Assembly (NCBI GenBank): GCA_902763885.1
Contig: CACWTU010000013.1
Location: 1-58,566 of the forward strand
DNA from: an uncultured Bacteroidales bacterium
GTDB taxonomy: Bacteria; Bacteroidota; Bacteroidia; Bacteroidales; Bacteroidaceae
DNA: 58,566 nt
Direction of reading: 5' to 3'
Part shown: positions 44,337-53,530 of the stretch, in pieces
Position numbering within the stretch: the first letter of the stretch is position 1
How the letters are laid out: every line of letters begins with the position of its first letter
Program-made: the position numbers and the translations under genes
Notes under the pieces: generated by a model
What the model was told of the DNA's origin: nothing
The model's input: only the letters and a program-made list of their open reading frames with translations
The model's database searches: none

Positions 44337-45725
44337 ATGTACAAACAGAAGACTTTAAAGAGTAGTTTTTCACTCAGCGGAAAGGGGCTTCACACTGGTC
44401 TTGACCTGACCGTGACATTCAACCCGGCTCCCGCTGACTACGGATACAAGATACAGAGAACTGACCTGGAAAGCCAGCCCATCATTGAGGCATACGCCGA
44501 GAACGTACGCGAGACCCAACGCGGTACCGTGCTGTTCAAGGGCAATGTCAAGGTAAGCACCGTTGAGCATGGTCTGGCAGCCCTCTACGCCGCAGGCATT
44601 GACAACTGTCACATTGAGGTAAACGGCCCTGAGTTCCCCATCCTGGACGGCAGCGCCATTGAGTATGTAGAGAACATACAGCGCGTTGGTATCAAGGAAC
44701 TGGATGCCCTCAAGGACTACTATGTAGTCAAGAACAAGATTGAGGTCAAGGATGAAACAACAGGTTCATCCATCATACTGCTCCCTGATAATGAGTTCAG
44801 CGTAAACGTACTCATATCATATGAGTCAAAGATACTCTATAACCAGTATGCTTCATTGGATGACATGCGTGATTTCCCCACTGAGATAGCCAAGAGCCGT
44901 ACATTCGTCTTTGTCCGTGAGATAGAGCCTCTGTTGGGACTGGGCCTTATCAAGGGAGGTGACCTTGACAACGCCATAGTTATTTATGAGCGTGAGATGC
45001 CCCAGGAACGCTATGACAAGATCTGTGAGGTTATGGGTGTACCCACAATGGATGCCACCAAGCTGGGTTACATAATGCACAAGCCTCTGCAGTGGGACAA
45101 CGAGCCTGCACGCCACAAACTGCTTGACATAATAGGTGACCTGGCACTTGTAGGCAAACCCATCAAGGGCCGTATCATAGCCACCCGTCCGGGCCATACC
45201 ATCAACAACAAGTTTGCCCGCATACTGCGCAAGAACATAATACTGAACGATGTCCAGGCACCCGCATATGATCCTTCTGTTCCGCCGGTAATGAACCTGC
45301 AGCAGATCCAGGCCGTAATGCCGCACCGTTACCCGATGCAGCTTCTTGATAAGGTAATTGCGCTAACAGACCTTTATGCTGAGGGTGTCAAGAACGTTAC
45401 CAACAACGAGTTCTTCTTTACAGGACACTTCCCGGAGCACCCCATCATGCCGGGTGTACTCATCATTGAGGCTATGGCACAGTTAGGAGGAACCCTTGCA
45501 CTGCAATATACAGGAGAACCTAAGGATTATGAGGCCATGTTCGTAAAGATAGACAACACCCGTTTCCGTCAGGCCGTAGTACCAGGCGACACCCTTCTGA
45601 TGCGTGTTGTAAGGACTGCGCCTATACGTCATAACATACTATCAATCAAAGGATACGCCTTTGTAGCCGACAAACTGGTTGCAGAGTCGGAATTCATGGT
45701 TCAAATTGTAAAAAGAGAAAACTGA
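44337..45725 (+). CDS. lpxC-fabZ: Bifunctional LpxC deacetylase / FabZ dehydratase
   Basis: A natural fusion of 462 residues, typical of Bacteroidota. Residues 1-310 are LpxC, the zinc deacetylase of the committed lipid A step: [42 protein letters not shown] with a zinc His, and [19 protein letters not shown]. Residues about 320-462 are Fab[21 protein letters not shown] and the catalytic [25 protein letters not shown] with its His and Glu. Linking both sets the balance between lipid A and fatty acid flux. It shares one base with lpxA. Confidence 0.97.
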   Translation: MYKQKTLKSSFSLSGKGLHTGLDLTVTFNPAPADYGYKIQRTDLESQPIIEAYAENVRETQRGTVLFKGNVKVSTVEHGLAALYAAGIDNCHIEVNGPEFPILDGSAIEYVENIQRVGIKELDALKDYYVVKNKIEVKDETTGSSIILLPDNEFSVNVLISYESKILYNQYASLDDMRDFPTEIAKSRTFVFVREIEPLLGLGLIKGGDLDNAIVIYEREMPQERYDKICEVMGVPTMDATKLGYIMHKPLQWDNEPARHKLLDIIGDLALVGKPIKGRIIATRPGHTINNKFARILRKNIILNDVQAPAYDPSVPPVMNLQQIQAVMPHRYPMQLLDKVIALTDLYAEGVKNVTNNEFFFTGHFPEHPIMPGVLIIEAMAQLGGTLALQYTGEPKDYEAMFVKIDNTRFRQAVVPGDTLLMRVVRTAPIRHNILSIKGYAFVADKLVAESEFMVQIVKREN

Positions 45726-46498
45726 TGATAAGCCCGTTAGCATACATCGACCCTTCCGCCCAGATAGGCGAGAATGTTGAAATAGGTCCATTCTGTTTCA
45801 TTGACAAGAATGTGATAATCGGTGACAACAACATTATCATGCCCCACGTGAACATCATGTACGGCTCACGCATAGGCAATGGTAATCAGATACATCCCGG
45901 AGCCGTGATAGGCGGTATCCCGCAGGATCTTAAGTTCCAGGGTGAGGATTCAACCGCTGAGATTGGTGACAACAACCGCATCCGCGAGAATGTGACCATA
46001 AACCGCGGAACAGCCTCTAAAGGCAAGACTATCGTAGGCAACAATAACCTCCTTATGGAGAATATGCACGTAGCGCATGACTGTGTAATCGGCAACAACT
46101 GCATATTGGGCAACAGCACTAAGATAGCAGGCGAGGTAGTTGTTGATGACTTTGCCATACTCAGCGCCTGCGTACTTATTCACCAGTTCTGCCATATTGG
46201 AGGCCATGTCATGATTCAGGGCGGTTCAGGATGTAGCAAGGATATACCTCCCTATATCATCGGAGGCCGCCATCCGCTTGTATACGCCGGTCTGAACATT
46301 GTAGGTTTGCGCCGCCGCGGATTCAGCGATGAGATCATTGAGGCCATACATAATGCCTACCGTATCATTTACCAGAACGGCCTTAATGTAAGCCAGGCTA
46401 TTGCAGCCCTCAAGGATGATCCAATCTCCAAATATCCCGAGGTGCAGTACATCATAAGGTTCGTGGAGAGTTCGGAAAGAGGTATAGTCAGAGACTGA
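45725..46498 (+). CDS. lpxA: UDP-GlcNAc acyltransferase
   Basis: A 257-residue beta-helix acyltransferase, first enzyme of lipid A synthesis. Hexapeptides run through the N-terminal two thirds. The catalytic His lies in NLLMENMHVAHDCVIGNNCILGNS, with the family block CHIGGHVMIQGGSGCSKDIPPYIIGG. The C-terminal helices have GLNIVGLRRRGFSDEIIEAIHNAYR. It starts on the stop of lpxC-fabZ, so the order lpxD-lpxC/fabZ-lpxA is one unit. Confidence 0.97.
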   Translation: MISPLAYIDPSAQIGENVEIGPFCFIDKNVIIGDNNIIMPHVNIMYGSRIGNGNQIHPGAVIGGIPQDLKFQGEDSTAEIGDNNRIRENVTINRGTASKGKTIVGNNNLLMENMHVAHDCVIGNNCILGNSTKIAGEVVVDDFAILSACVLIHQFCHIGGHVMIQGGSGCSKDIPPYIIGGRHPLVYAGLNIVGLRRRGFSDEIIEAIHNAYRIIYQNGLNVSQAIAALKDDPISKYPEVQYIIRFVESSERGIVRD

Positions 46499-46516
46499 TA
46501 ATTAAAACAAAAAGCT

Positions 46517-47086
46517 ATGATATACAGATTCATTTTCATTTCCGATGAGGTTGATGACTTCTATCGTGAAATACAGATCAATTCATCAGCATCATTCCTG
46601 GATTTCAGCAACGCCATTCTGAAATCTGTAGGATATCCCGATGACCAGATGACCTCATTCTTTATCTGTGAGGACAACTGGGAGAAGCGTGAGGAGATTA
46701 CCCGTGAAGAGATGAACACCAGTTCAGAAGTTGATAACTGGGTAATGGCCGATACCCCGCTTGACGAGCTGATAGAGGATGAAAAGCAGCGTCTGATTTA
46801 CATCTTCGACCCTTTAACAGAAAGGTGCTTTTTTATTGAATTAAAGGAGATTATCACCGGCAAGACTCTTAAGGAAGCCGTCTGCACCGCAAGCCAGGGC
46901 AACCCACCCAAGCAGACCATTGACTTTGATGAGATGGCCAAGGCCAACCCCACCATTGACGTGGATGAAAACTTCTATGGCGATGAAGGATTTGAATCCG
47001 ATGAGCTTGATGAGGAAGGATTCGGCATGGAAGGCGGCGAAGGAGGAGGCACAGTGAGCCTGGATTCCATTGACGACCTTTACTAA
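46517..47086 (+). CDS. pRiA4b ORF-3-like acidic protein
   Basis: A 189-residue protein. MIYRFIFISDEVDDFYREIQINSSASFLDFSNAIL followed by CEDNWEKREEIT and a short basic-free middle matches the plasmid pRiA4b ORF-3-like (IS1096 TnpR-like) fold. The C-terminal 45 residues are highly acidic with Gly (DEGFESDELDEEGFGMEGGEGGG). It lies between lpxA and miaA as it does in other Bacteroidota. No function is known; nothing here suggests transposition. Confidence 0.7.
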   Translation: MIYRFIFISDEVDDFYREIQINSSASFLDFSNAILKSVGYPDDQMTSFFICEDNWEKREEITREEMNTSSEVDNWVMADTPLDELIEDEKQRLIYIFDPLTERCFFIELKEIITGKTLKEAVCTASQGNPPKQTIDFDEMAKANPTIDVDENFYGDEGFESDELDEEGFGMEGGEGGGTVSLDSIDDLY

Positions 47087-48007
47087 GTGAAAAATCTGGT
47101 TATCATACTTGGACCTACCGGCGTGGGGAAGACTGAATTATGTCTGACCCTCGCCGATTTGTTTCATACACCTATAATTTCCGCTGATTCAAGACAGATG
47201 TATGCAGACATTCCTATATGCACAGCCGCTCCTACTCCCGCAGAGAGAGAACGAGCCACGCATTATCTGGTAGGAAACCTTGGACTTGATGACTATTACA
47301 GCGCTGCGAGGTACGAAGAGGATGTGATAGCACTTGCCAACAGACTCTTCGCAGAGCATGACATACTACTGGTCACAGGTGGGTCAATGATGTATATAGA
47401 TGCCCTCTGCTATGGTATAGACCAGATTCCCACCATTCCGGATGACATCCGCACCCCCCTTTTGGAGCGTTATCAGAAGGAAGGTCTGGACAATCTGGTA
47501 CAGGAACTCAAAATTCTGGATCCTACCTACTATAAAGAGGTGGATAGAAAGAATCCCAAGCGTGTTTTGCACGCTCTTGAGGTCTGTTATCTGACCGGGC
47601 ACCCCTACTCTGACCTGCGTAAAGGAGAGAAAGCTGAGCGTCCGTTCAACATAGTGCGCATAGGACTTACCAGACCTCGTGAGGAGTTATACGAACGTAT
47701 AAACCGGCGCGTTGACAAGATGGTGGAGAACGGACTGATTGATGAGGCACGCCGCATGTATCCCAAGAAAGGGCTCAACTCACTCAACACCGTGGGCATG
47801 AAGGAGCTTTTCAACTGGATGGACGGTGCCTTGACCCCTGAAGGCAAGCCCTGGACGCTTGAGTTTGCCATAGAAAAGATAAAGCAGAACACGCGTATAT
47901 ATTCACGTAAACAGATGACGTGGTTCAAGCGTGACGAGAATACGCGCTGGTTTAACCCAGATGACGTAGAGTCTATAATAGGATATATAAGAGAGAGGAC
48001 ATGCTGA
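47087..48007 (+). CDS. miaA: tRNA dimethylallyltransferase
   Basis: A 306-residue MiaA with P-loop [10 protein letters not shown] at residues 8-17, [34 protein letters not shown] and [26 protein letters not shown]. It adds the isopentenyl group to A37 of UNN-reading tRNAs. The start is GTG at 47087, directly after the TAA of the preceding gene; no ATG suits the family start. It overlaps the next gene by seven bases. Confidence 0.95.
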   Translation: MKNLVIILGPTGVGKTELCLTLADLFHTPIISADSRQMYADIPICTAAPTPAERERATHYLVGNLGLDDYYSAARYEEDVIALANRLFAEHDILLVTGGSMMYIDALCYGIDQIPTIPDDIRTPLLERYQKEGLDNLVQELKILDPTYYKEVDRKNPKRVLHALEVCYLTGHPYSDLRKGEKAERPFNIVRIGLTRPREELYERINRRVDKMVENGLIDEARRMYPKKGLNSLNTVGMKELFNWMDGALTPEGKPWTLEFAIEKIKQNTRIYSRKQMTWFKRDENTRWFNPDDVESIIGYIRERTC

Positions 48008-48612
48008 TAAGACTGTATGAGAAAAATCCCAGCCAGCGCGATATAGACCGCGTCCTGGACATCTTGAACGGAGGGGGCGTAATAGTATTCCCCACAGATA
48101 CGGCATATGCACTTGGATGCCACGCCTTAAAGGAACGTCCCATAGAGCGTATCTGTAAGATCAAGGGCATGAACCCGCAGAAACACCGTTTCTCCATAGT
48201 ATGCTATGACCTGAGTGACATAAGCCAGTATGTCCAGATAGACAACGCCACCTTCAAGACGATGAAACGCAACCTGCCCGGCCCGTTCACCTTTGTATTG
48301 CGTGCCGGCAGCCGTCTGCCCAAAATATTCAGCAACCGCAAGGAGGTAGGAATACGCGTGCCAGACAATGATATCACGCGCGAGATTTGCCGTCAGCTCG
48401 GTGCTCCCCTGCTCTCCACCACCGTCCCGTATGATGAATCTGATGACATAGGCTACCTGACCGACCCTGAACTCATTGACGAGCGCCTGGGTGATGATGT
48501 GGATCTTGTAATCAACGGCGGAGCCGGCGGGTTCGAGTACTCCACCGTGGTCTATTGCGTGGATGGGGATCAGGAGATTATCCGGCAGGGAAAAGGGGTC
48601 TTAGACAATTGA
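48001..48612 (+). CDS. Sua5/YciO/YrdC-family protein
   Basis: A 203-residue YrdC-fold protein: [59 protein letters not shown] and [28 protein letters not shown]. It lacks the extra C-terminal domain of Sua5 and resembles YciO/TsaC. If a true TsaC, it makes threonylcarbamoyl-AMP for t6A37 in tRNA, which fits with miaA next to it and mtaB later in this window. The YciO branch is possible. Confidence 0.85.
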   Translation: MLIRLYEKNPSQRDIDRVLDILNGGGVIVFPTDTAYALGCHALKERPIERICKIKGMNPQKHRFSIVCYDLSDISQYVQIDNATFKTMKRNLPGPFTFVLRAGSRLPKIFSNRKEVGIRVPDNDITREICRQLGAPLLSTTVPYDESDDIGYLTDPELIDERLGDDVDLVINGGAGGFEYSTVVYCVDGDQEIIRQGKGVLDN

Positions 48613-48719
48613 AAATTGAAAATTGCTATCCCGAGTCGCGACAAAAATCATGGAACGAAGTGACATAATTGAGAATTATTCAATAATAGACTATATAACA
48701 ATTGATTAGACACAGCAAT

Positions 48720-50918
48720 ATGAAGAGGTTTAATATATTTGTCGTTGCAGTGCTCACAGCTCTGTCACTGACAGCTCAGAACAAGAAAATTACTCTTGAT
48801 GATGTTATCGGAGGTAAATTCTTTGGCAACGGCGCCCCAGCCATAACCCCTATGGCCGATGGTGAGCACTATCTGAAGGCAGAGGGTAACTGTATCCTGA
48901 AATATTCATTCAAGACCGGCGCAGTAACTGACACCGTACTGAACCTGCGCACTGCACGCGGTGAGAAACTCTATACGCTGGGCCGTTTCATACTCTCACC
49001 TACTGAGGATATCATCCTGCTTGAACAGTATGACCAGAAGTTATTCCGCCATTCATATACCGCAAACTATTACATATTCACCATACGCAACAACAAGATT
49101 GATCCGCTCACCACAGGCGGTCCCGTACAGGTGCCTACATTCTCACCTGACGGCCATAATATAGCATTCGTCCGTAATAATAACATATTCTTAGTCAAGC
49201 TATTATTCAATAATGCTGAAGTTCAGGTGACCAAGGATGGAGAGCTTGGAAAGGTACGCAACGGCATACCTGACTGGGCATATGAAGAGGAGTTCGGACT
49301 GGTACGTGCATACGAGTTCAGCGCTGACAGCCGCATGCTTGCCTGGATCAGGTTTGATGAGTCAAAGGTTGGCAGTTACCAACTTCCATTCTTCCTGACA
49401 GATGTGGACCGTGAATCATACTCGCAGGAGCTGATCTCATACCGCCCACAGCAATACCCCACTGCCGGAGGCACAAACTCAAAGGTATCGGTCCACTCAT
49501 TTGACATCAAGAGTTCAGTAATCCGTGATATCGACCTCAAACTTGACAGCACCAGCTATATTCCGCGCATCAAGTTTGTTGAAAATGAGGATAACAGCCT
49601 GTTCATTTTCACCCTTAACCGCCTCCAGAACAAGCTTGAGATATACTCTGCCAATCCCCGCTCCACCCTATGCACACTCATTCTGCGTGAGGAGGATGAA
49701 CGTTATATAGATGAGACAAGTTATATGGAGACTGAGTTCTATGGTGACCGCTTCATTATGCAGAGCGAACGTGACGGACATAATCACCTCTATCTATATG
49801 GCTTGAACGGCAGGCTCCAGAAACAGATTACCAGCGGTAATTTTGATGTCCTGGCACTCCATGGTTATGACGCAAAAACCGGCGCTGTCTATTATGAGAG
49901 CAATGAATCAGGCATATATGACTGCGCTGTATGGAAGATTGACGGCAAGGGCAAGAAAACCAGACTATCCCAGGAGAAGGGCACCAACCATGCTGTTTTC
50001 AGTACTGACTACAAGTATTTCATAAACACTTGGTCTGATATGAATACCCCGTACGTGGTATCCCGCATGGATGCAAGCGGCAAGATACTGGCTGTCATTG
50101 ATAATAATACCGATGTCATACAGGCTGCAGCAGAATACGGCCTGCCCAGGAAAGAGCAGTTCTCATTCCAGACTGCTGATGGAACAACACTTTATGGCTG
50201 GATGATCAAACCCGCCGGAGCAGATGAATCACACCCCTGCCCCGTTATCATGTTCCAATACAGCGGTCCCGGCTCAAATAAGATACTCAACCAATGGAGT
50301 GTTGGATTCTACCCCGGAGCCAGCCTTGAATCCCTCTTAACCTATCAAGGTTATGCTGTAGCAGTGGTTGACGGACGCGGTACAGGCCGCCGTGGAGCCG
50401 ATTTCAAGAAGCAGACCTACAAGCACCTGGGTGTGATGGAAGCGCAGGATCAGGTTGCCGCAGCCAAATACTTGGGTTCACTCCCCTACATTGATGCTGA
50501 CCGCATTGCAATCTGGGGCTGGAGCTACGGTGGCTACAACACCCTGATGTCCATGAGTGAGGGTACACCAGTATTCAAATGCGGCGTTGCAGTAGCTCCA
50601 GTAACTGATTGGCGCTACTATGATGCCATCTACGCCGAGCGTTTCATGCAGGAACCCAAGCAGAACGCTGACGGCTACCACGATGCCTCAGCCATTGACC
50701 GCGTAAACAAACTCCACGGCCGTCTACTCATAATCCACGGCCTCGATGATGACAACGTATTCTTCAGCAACACCGCAGCCTACATCAACGCCCTCATCAA
50801 TGCAGGAGTTGATTTCGATATGCAGCTCTACCCCGGCAAGGACCACAGCATCACCGGCTACTCCACCCGCAAACACCTCTTCAACAGGATATTAAGGTTC
50901 TTTGAGGAGAATCTATAG
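48720..50918 (+). CDS. S9 family prolyl dipeptidyl peptidase (DPP-IV type)
   Basis: A 732-residue secreted serine peptidase with a signal peptide (MKRFNIFVVAVLTALSLTA). The beta-propeller fills about 60-470, with YEEEFGLVRAYEFSADSRMLAWIRFDE, holding the DPP-IV Glu motif that binds the substrate N-terminus. The alpha/beta hydrolase part has WGWSYGGY (Ser near 602), HGLDDDNV (Asp near 676) and KDHSITG (His near 708). It removes X-Pro dipeptides in the periplasm. The start at 48720 begins the signal peptide; a longer in-frame start at 48702 would spoil it. Confidence 0.94.
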   Translation: MKRFNIFVVAVLTALSLTAQNKKITLDDVIGGKFFGNGAPAITPMADGEHYLKAEGNCILKYSFKTGAVTDTVLNLRTARGEKLYTLGRFILSPTEDIILLEQYDQKLFRHSYTANYYIFTIRNNKIDPLTTGGPVQVPTFSPDGHNIAFVRNNNIFLVKLLFNNAEVQVTKDGELGKVRNGIPDWAYEEEFGLVRAYEFSADSRMLAWIRFDESKVGSYQLPFFLTDVDRESYSQELISYRPQQYPTAGGTNSKVSVHSFDIKSSVIRDIDLKLDSTSYIPRIKFVENEDNSLFIFTLNRLQNKLEIYSANPRSTLCTLILREEDERYIDETSYMETEFYGDRFIMQSERDGHNHLYLYGLNGRLQKQITSGNFDVLALHGYDAKTGAVYYESNESGIYDCAVWKIDGKGKKTRLSQEKGTNHAVFSTDYKYFINTWSDMNTPYVVSRMDASGKILAVIDNNTDVIQAAAEYGLPRKEQFSFQTADGTTLYGWMIKPAGADESHPCPVIMFQYSGPGSNKILNQWSVGFYPGASLESLLTYQGYAVAVVDGRGTGRRGADFKKQTYKHLGVMEAQDQVAAAKYLGSLPYIDADRIAIWGWSYGGYNTLMSMSEGTPVFKCGVAVAPVTDWRYYDAIYAERFMQEPKQNADGYHDASAIDRVNKLHGRLLIIHGLDDDNVFFSNTAAYINALINAGVDFDMQLYPGKDHSITGYSTRKHLFNRILRFFEENL

Positions 50919-51055
50919 GTTCCTACATCACGCCAAGGTGTACCACAGCTGGCTCTCACACCTTCGGTGCTCGATGGTTTTTGACTTTTATGGCCCTTTC
51001 AGGGCCTAAAAAGTCGTTAGATGGAAACTTATCTGCGTATTTGACACAACCTTTT

Positions 51056-51133
51056 TTTAGTTTGGGGCGGCGACGCCCCAAACCCGTTCCGCGGGATAAA
51101 ATCCCGCTCCACTCTGCCGGCCTCCGGCCGGGT
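51056..51133 (+). repeat. TTTAGTTTGC-type multi-hairpin repeat, copy 2
   Basis: TTTAGTTTG begins a row of hairpins: TTTGGGGCG/CGCCCCAAA (51061-51082), GCGGGAT-AAA-ATCCCGC (51091-51107) and GCCGG-CCT-CCGGC. The order matches the repeats at 13079 and, inverted, 57797 and 57970, with different bases in the stems. Confidence 0.65.
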
Positions 51134-51178
51134 AAAACAATACCCTCGCTAGCTTTGCTCGCGAGGGTATTGTTTTAC
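51132..51178. terminator. Strong two-way terminator between convergent genes
   Basis: GTAAAACAATACCCTCGC (51132-51149) pairs perfectly over 18 bp with 51161-51178 around an 11-base loop. The A- and T-rich stem ends give U-runs in both directions, suiting the convergent peptidase and methyltransferase genes. The rest of 50919-51226 holds the hairpin repeat above and two GTGCAAATGGAA direct repeats, and no gene. Confidence 0.8.
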
Positions 51179-51226
51179 TTGGTGCAAATGGAAGCTTTGC
51201 TGGTGTGTGCAAATGGAAAGAATTTA

Positions 51227-51931
51227 TTACCTATAAATCAAAAATATACATGGAATCTTATCCAAATTCGGAAGTTTTCCACCCCACTCCTTTACAGTGC
51301 GGGTGCGGATGTACTCGTCGGGTGTGGTTAGGCCGGCAGCAATGCAGAGGTGGGTTTGTGGGCGACAGGCTTTCAGGATGTCGGCCATCATTTTGGCGTT
51401 GCGGTACGGGGTTTCTATGAAGAGTTGAGTTTGATTCTCGGTGTAGGCGCGCTGTTCCAGCTTTTTTAGGGTTTTGATGCGGTCGTCGGGCTCTATGGGC
51501 AGGTAGCCGTTGAAGGCGAAGCTTTGGCCGTTGAAACCGGAGCCCATTACTGCCAGGATTATGCTTGAGGGGCCTACCAGAGGCACCACCTTCAGGCCTT
51601 TGCGCTGCGCTATTGCCACTACATCGGCTCCGGGATCAGCTACGGCGGGGCATCCGGCTTCTGATATCACTCCCATTGCATTACCCTCCTCCAACGGTTT
51701 GAGCATTCCGGATATCTCATCGGGCTTGGTATGCTTGTTAAGGGTGTAGAACGTGAGCTGGTCTATGTCTATACTACGATCTACTTGCTTGAGGAAACGG
51801 CGGGCGGTGCGGACATCCTCCACAATAAAGTGGCGTATGCCCATGATTATCTCATGATTGTATGCGGGAAGCACCTGCTCCACCGGAGTCTCGCCCAAAA
51901 GATTGGGAATTAGGTATAAAGCGGGAATCAT
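51227..51931 (-). CDS. RsmI-like SAM-dependent methyltransferase
   Basis: A 234-residue tetrapyrrole-methylase-fold protein related to the 16S rRNA cytidine 2'-O-methyltransferase RsmI. Blocks are LYLIPNLLGETP (in place of LYVVATPIGN), FIVEDVRTARRFL, GVISEAGCPAVADPG for SAM binding, VVPLVGPSSIILAVMGSGFNG and IETPYRN. Bacteroidota carry this shorter form alongside true RsmI, so the exact target is uncertain. The ATG at 51931 is chosen as it starts the family sequence MIPALYLIPN. Confidence 0.85.
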   Translation of the reverse strand: MIPALYLIPNLLGETPVEQVLPAYNHEIIMGIRHFIVEDVRTARRFLKQVDRSIDIDQLTFYTLNKHTKPDEISGMLKPLEEGNAMGVISEAGCPAVADPGADVVAIAQRKGLKVVPLVGPSSIILAVMGSGFNGQSFAFNGYLPIEPDDRIKTLKKLEQRAYTENQTQLFIETPYRNAKMMADILKACRPQTHLCIAAGLTTPDEYIRTRTVKEWGGKLPNLDKIPCIFLIYR

Positions 51932-51956
51932 GATGCTAAGGTAGCGCATTTTGCAT

Positions 51957-51964
51957 TATCTTCG
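51957..51964 (+). promoter_or_regulatory. -7 box for the double ATPase gene
   Basis: TATCTTCG lies 18 bases before the ATG at 51983, the same box as at 40212. On the other strand TACCTTAG (51936-51943) could serve the methyltransferase gene. Confidence 0.45.
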
Positions 51965-51982
51965 CACTACATTCAGCAAATA

Positions 51983-53431
51983 ATGGAACAGAACAGCGCA
52001 TTCGTACTCAGAATAACAGATGGCGTGGCATGTACGCCCAAGTATCGTCTTGACATCCCTATCAACATCTGCCTGGCACCCGGCCAGCAGACAGCCATTG
52101 TGGGGCCAAACGGTGCGGGCAAAACCCTGCTTGTAAACACCCTGCTGCGCCAGTATCCGCTCATGAACAACCGTGAGGTGGAGTACGGCAGCGGCATATC
52201 CGGGGCCGATATCCGCAACATAACGTTCCGTGACAGCTACGGCAGTGCCGATGCCACCTACTTTTATCAGCAGCGCTGGAATATGACTGAGATGGGTGAA
52301 TCGGCCATTGTGCGCGATGCGTTCCCCGACATCAAGGATTCTGTCTGGAAAGAGCGCCTACACACTCTTTTTGCACTGCCCTCAATCTGGGATAAGCAGC
52401 TTGTAACCCTCTCCAGCGGCGAGATGCGCAAGTACCAGCTGGCCCGTGCCCTGGCCGTACGCCCCAAGATGGTGATAATAGACAGCCCGTTCATAGGTCT
52501 GGATGTCCAGACACGCGATATGCTGTGCCGTCTGCTTGAGAACCTTATCAGCGAATGGAAGATACAGATAGTGCTGGTTGTGGCACGACGTGAGGATATA
52601 CCGCAGTTCATTACGCATATTATAGAGGTAAAAGACCGCCGCTGTACCGGTGTAATGCCAATTGAGCAGTATCTGGCACAGCCGCTTGATCCACTTCCCC
52701 AGCCTCTTCTGCCGCAAGAAACGGTAGAGTTGATGCACAACCTCCCTGAGAACGGGATGCAGTCCGATGAGATTGTACGCTGCAACCAGGTAAGTCTGCA
52801 ATACGAGAACCGCCGCATACTGGGCCCTCTTGACTGGACCATACGTAAAGGTGAGCATTGGGCGCTCCTGGGCCCCAACGGAAGCGGCAAATCAGCACTG
52901 CTGAGCATGGTGTATGCCGATAATCCGCAGTCATACGCATGTGACATAGCCCTATTTGGACGTCCTCGCGGTACAGGCGAGAGCATCTGGGAGATAAAAA
53001 AGCACATAGGCTACGTTTCACCTGAGATGCACCGCTCCTATTGCCGCCGATATCCCGCCATCGACATAGTGGCATCGGGACTGCATGACACCATCGGTTT
53101 GTATAAAAAAATTACTGCCGATGAACGTGACCGCTGCCGCGTATGGATGAGCATATTCCAGATATCGGATTTGGAGGAGCGTGACTTCCTGGAACTCTCA
53201 AGCGGAGAGCAGCGCATGATACTGCTGGCCCGCGCATTTGTAAAGAACCCCTCCCTACTCATTCTTGACGAGCCTCTTCACGGACTGGACCGCCAGCGCC
53301 GCGCCCTTGTAATGGAAATAATAAAGGCCTTCTGCGCCAACCCGCAAAAGACCCTCATCATAGTAACCCATTACCCCGAGGAACTCCCCCACACCATCGA
53401 TCACACCCTCACTCTAGTGCGCTCGCACTAG
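51983..53431 (+). CDS. Two-domain ABC ATPase without membrane part (ModF-like)
   Basis: A 482-residue protein with two ABC ATPase domains in tandem. The first has Walker A GPNGAGKT near 41, signature LSSGEMRK, but Walker B VIIDSPFIGLD with Ser in place of the catalytic Glu, and VVARRED in place of the H-loop. The second is complete: Walker A GPNGSGKS near 291, LSSGEQRM, LLILDEPLHGLD and VTHYPEE. The layout resembles E. coli ModF, whose role is not settled. No permease gene lies nearby. The stop TAG is formed together with the first bases of the repeat at 53430. Confidence 0.87.
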   Translation: MEQNSAFVLRITDGVACTPKYRLDIPINICLAPGQQTAIVGPNGAGKTLLVNTLLRQYPLMNNREVEYGSGISGADIRNITFRDSYGSADATYFYQQRWNMTEMGESAIVRDAFPDIKDSVWKERLHTLFALPSIWDKQLVTLSSGEMRKYQLARALAVRPKMVIIDSPFIGLDVQTRDMLCRLLENLISEWKIQIVLVVARREDIPQFITHIIEVKDRRCTGVMPIEQYLAQPLDPLPQPLLPQETVELMHNLPENGMQSDEIVRCNQVSLQYENRRILGPLDWTIRKGEHWALLGPNGSGKSALLSMVYADNPQSYACDIALFGRPRGTGESIWEIKKHIGYVSPEMHRSYCRRYPAIDIVASGLHDTIGLYKKITADERDRCRVWMSIFQISDLEERDFLELSSGEQRMILLARAFVKNPSLLILDEPLHGLDRQRRALVMEIIKAFCANPQKTLIIVTHYPEELPHTIDHTLTLVRSH

Positions 53432-53464
53432 GGGCACAAAGGGGACGGTTCTTTTTGTGCCCCT
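53430..53464. repeat. REP-like hairpin, GGGGACGGTTCTTTTTG family, copy 3
   Basis: AGGGGCACAAAGGGGACGG...GTGCCCCT is the same unit as at 21579. Its first bases AGG form the end of the upstream gene's TAG stop. Confidence 0.82.
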
Positions 53465-53495
53465 ACGAAAAATTCCGACAAATAAGACAAATATA

Positions 53496-53530
53496 AGGGG
53501 CACAAAAAGAACCGTCCCCTTTGTGCCCCT
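53496..53530. repeat. REP-like hairpin, GGGGACGGTTCTTTTTG family, copy 4 (inverted)
   Basis: This is the reverse complement of copy 3, 31 bases away, making a REPIN-like pair. Its end overlaps the TAG stop (53529-53531, minus) of the glycosyltransferase gene. Confidence 0.82.
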
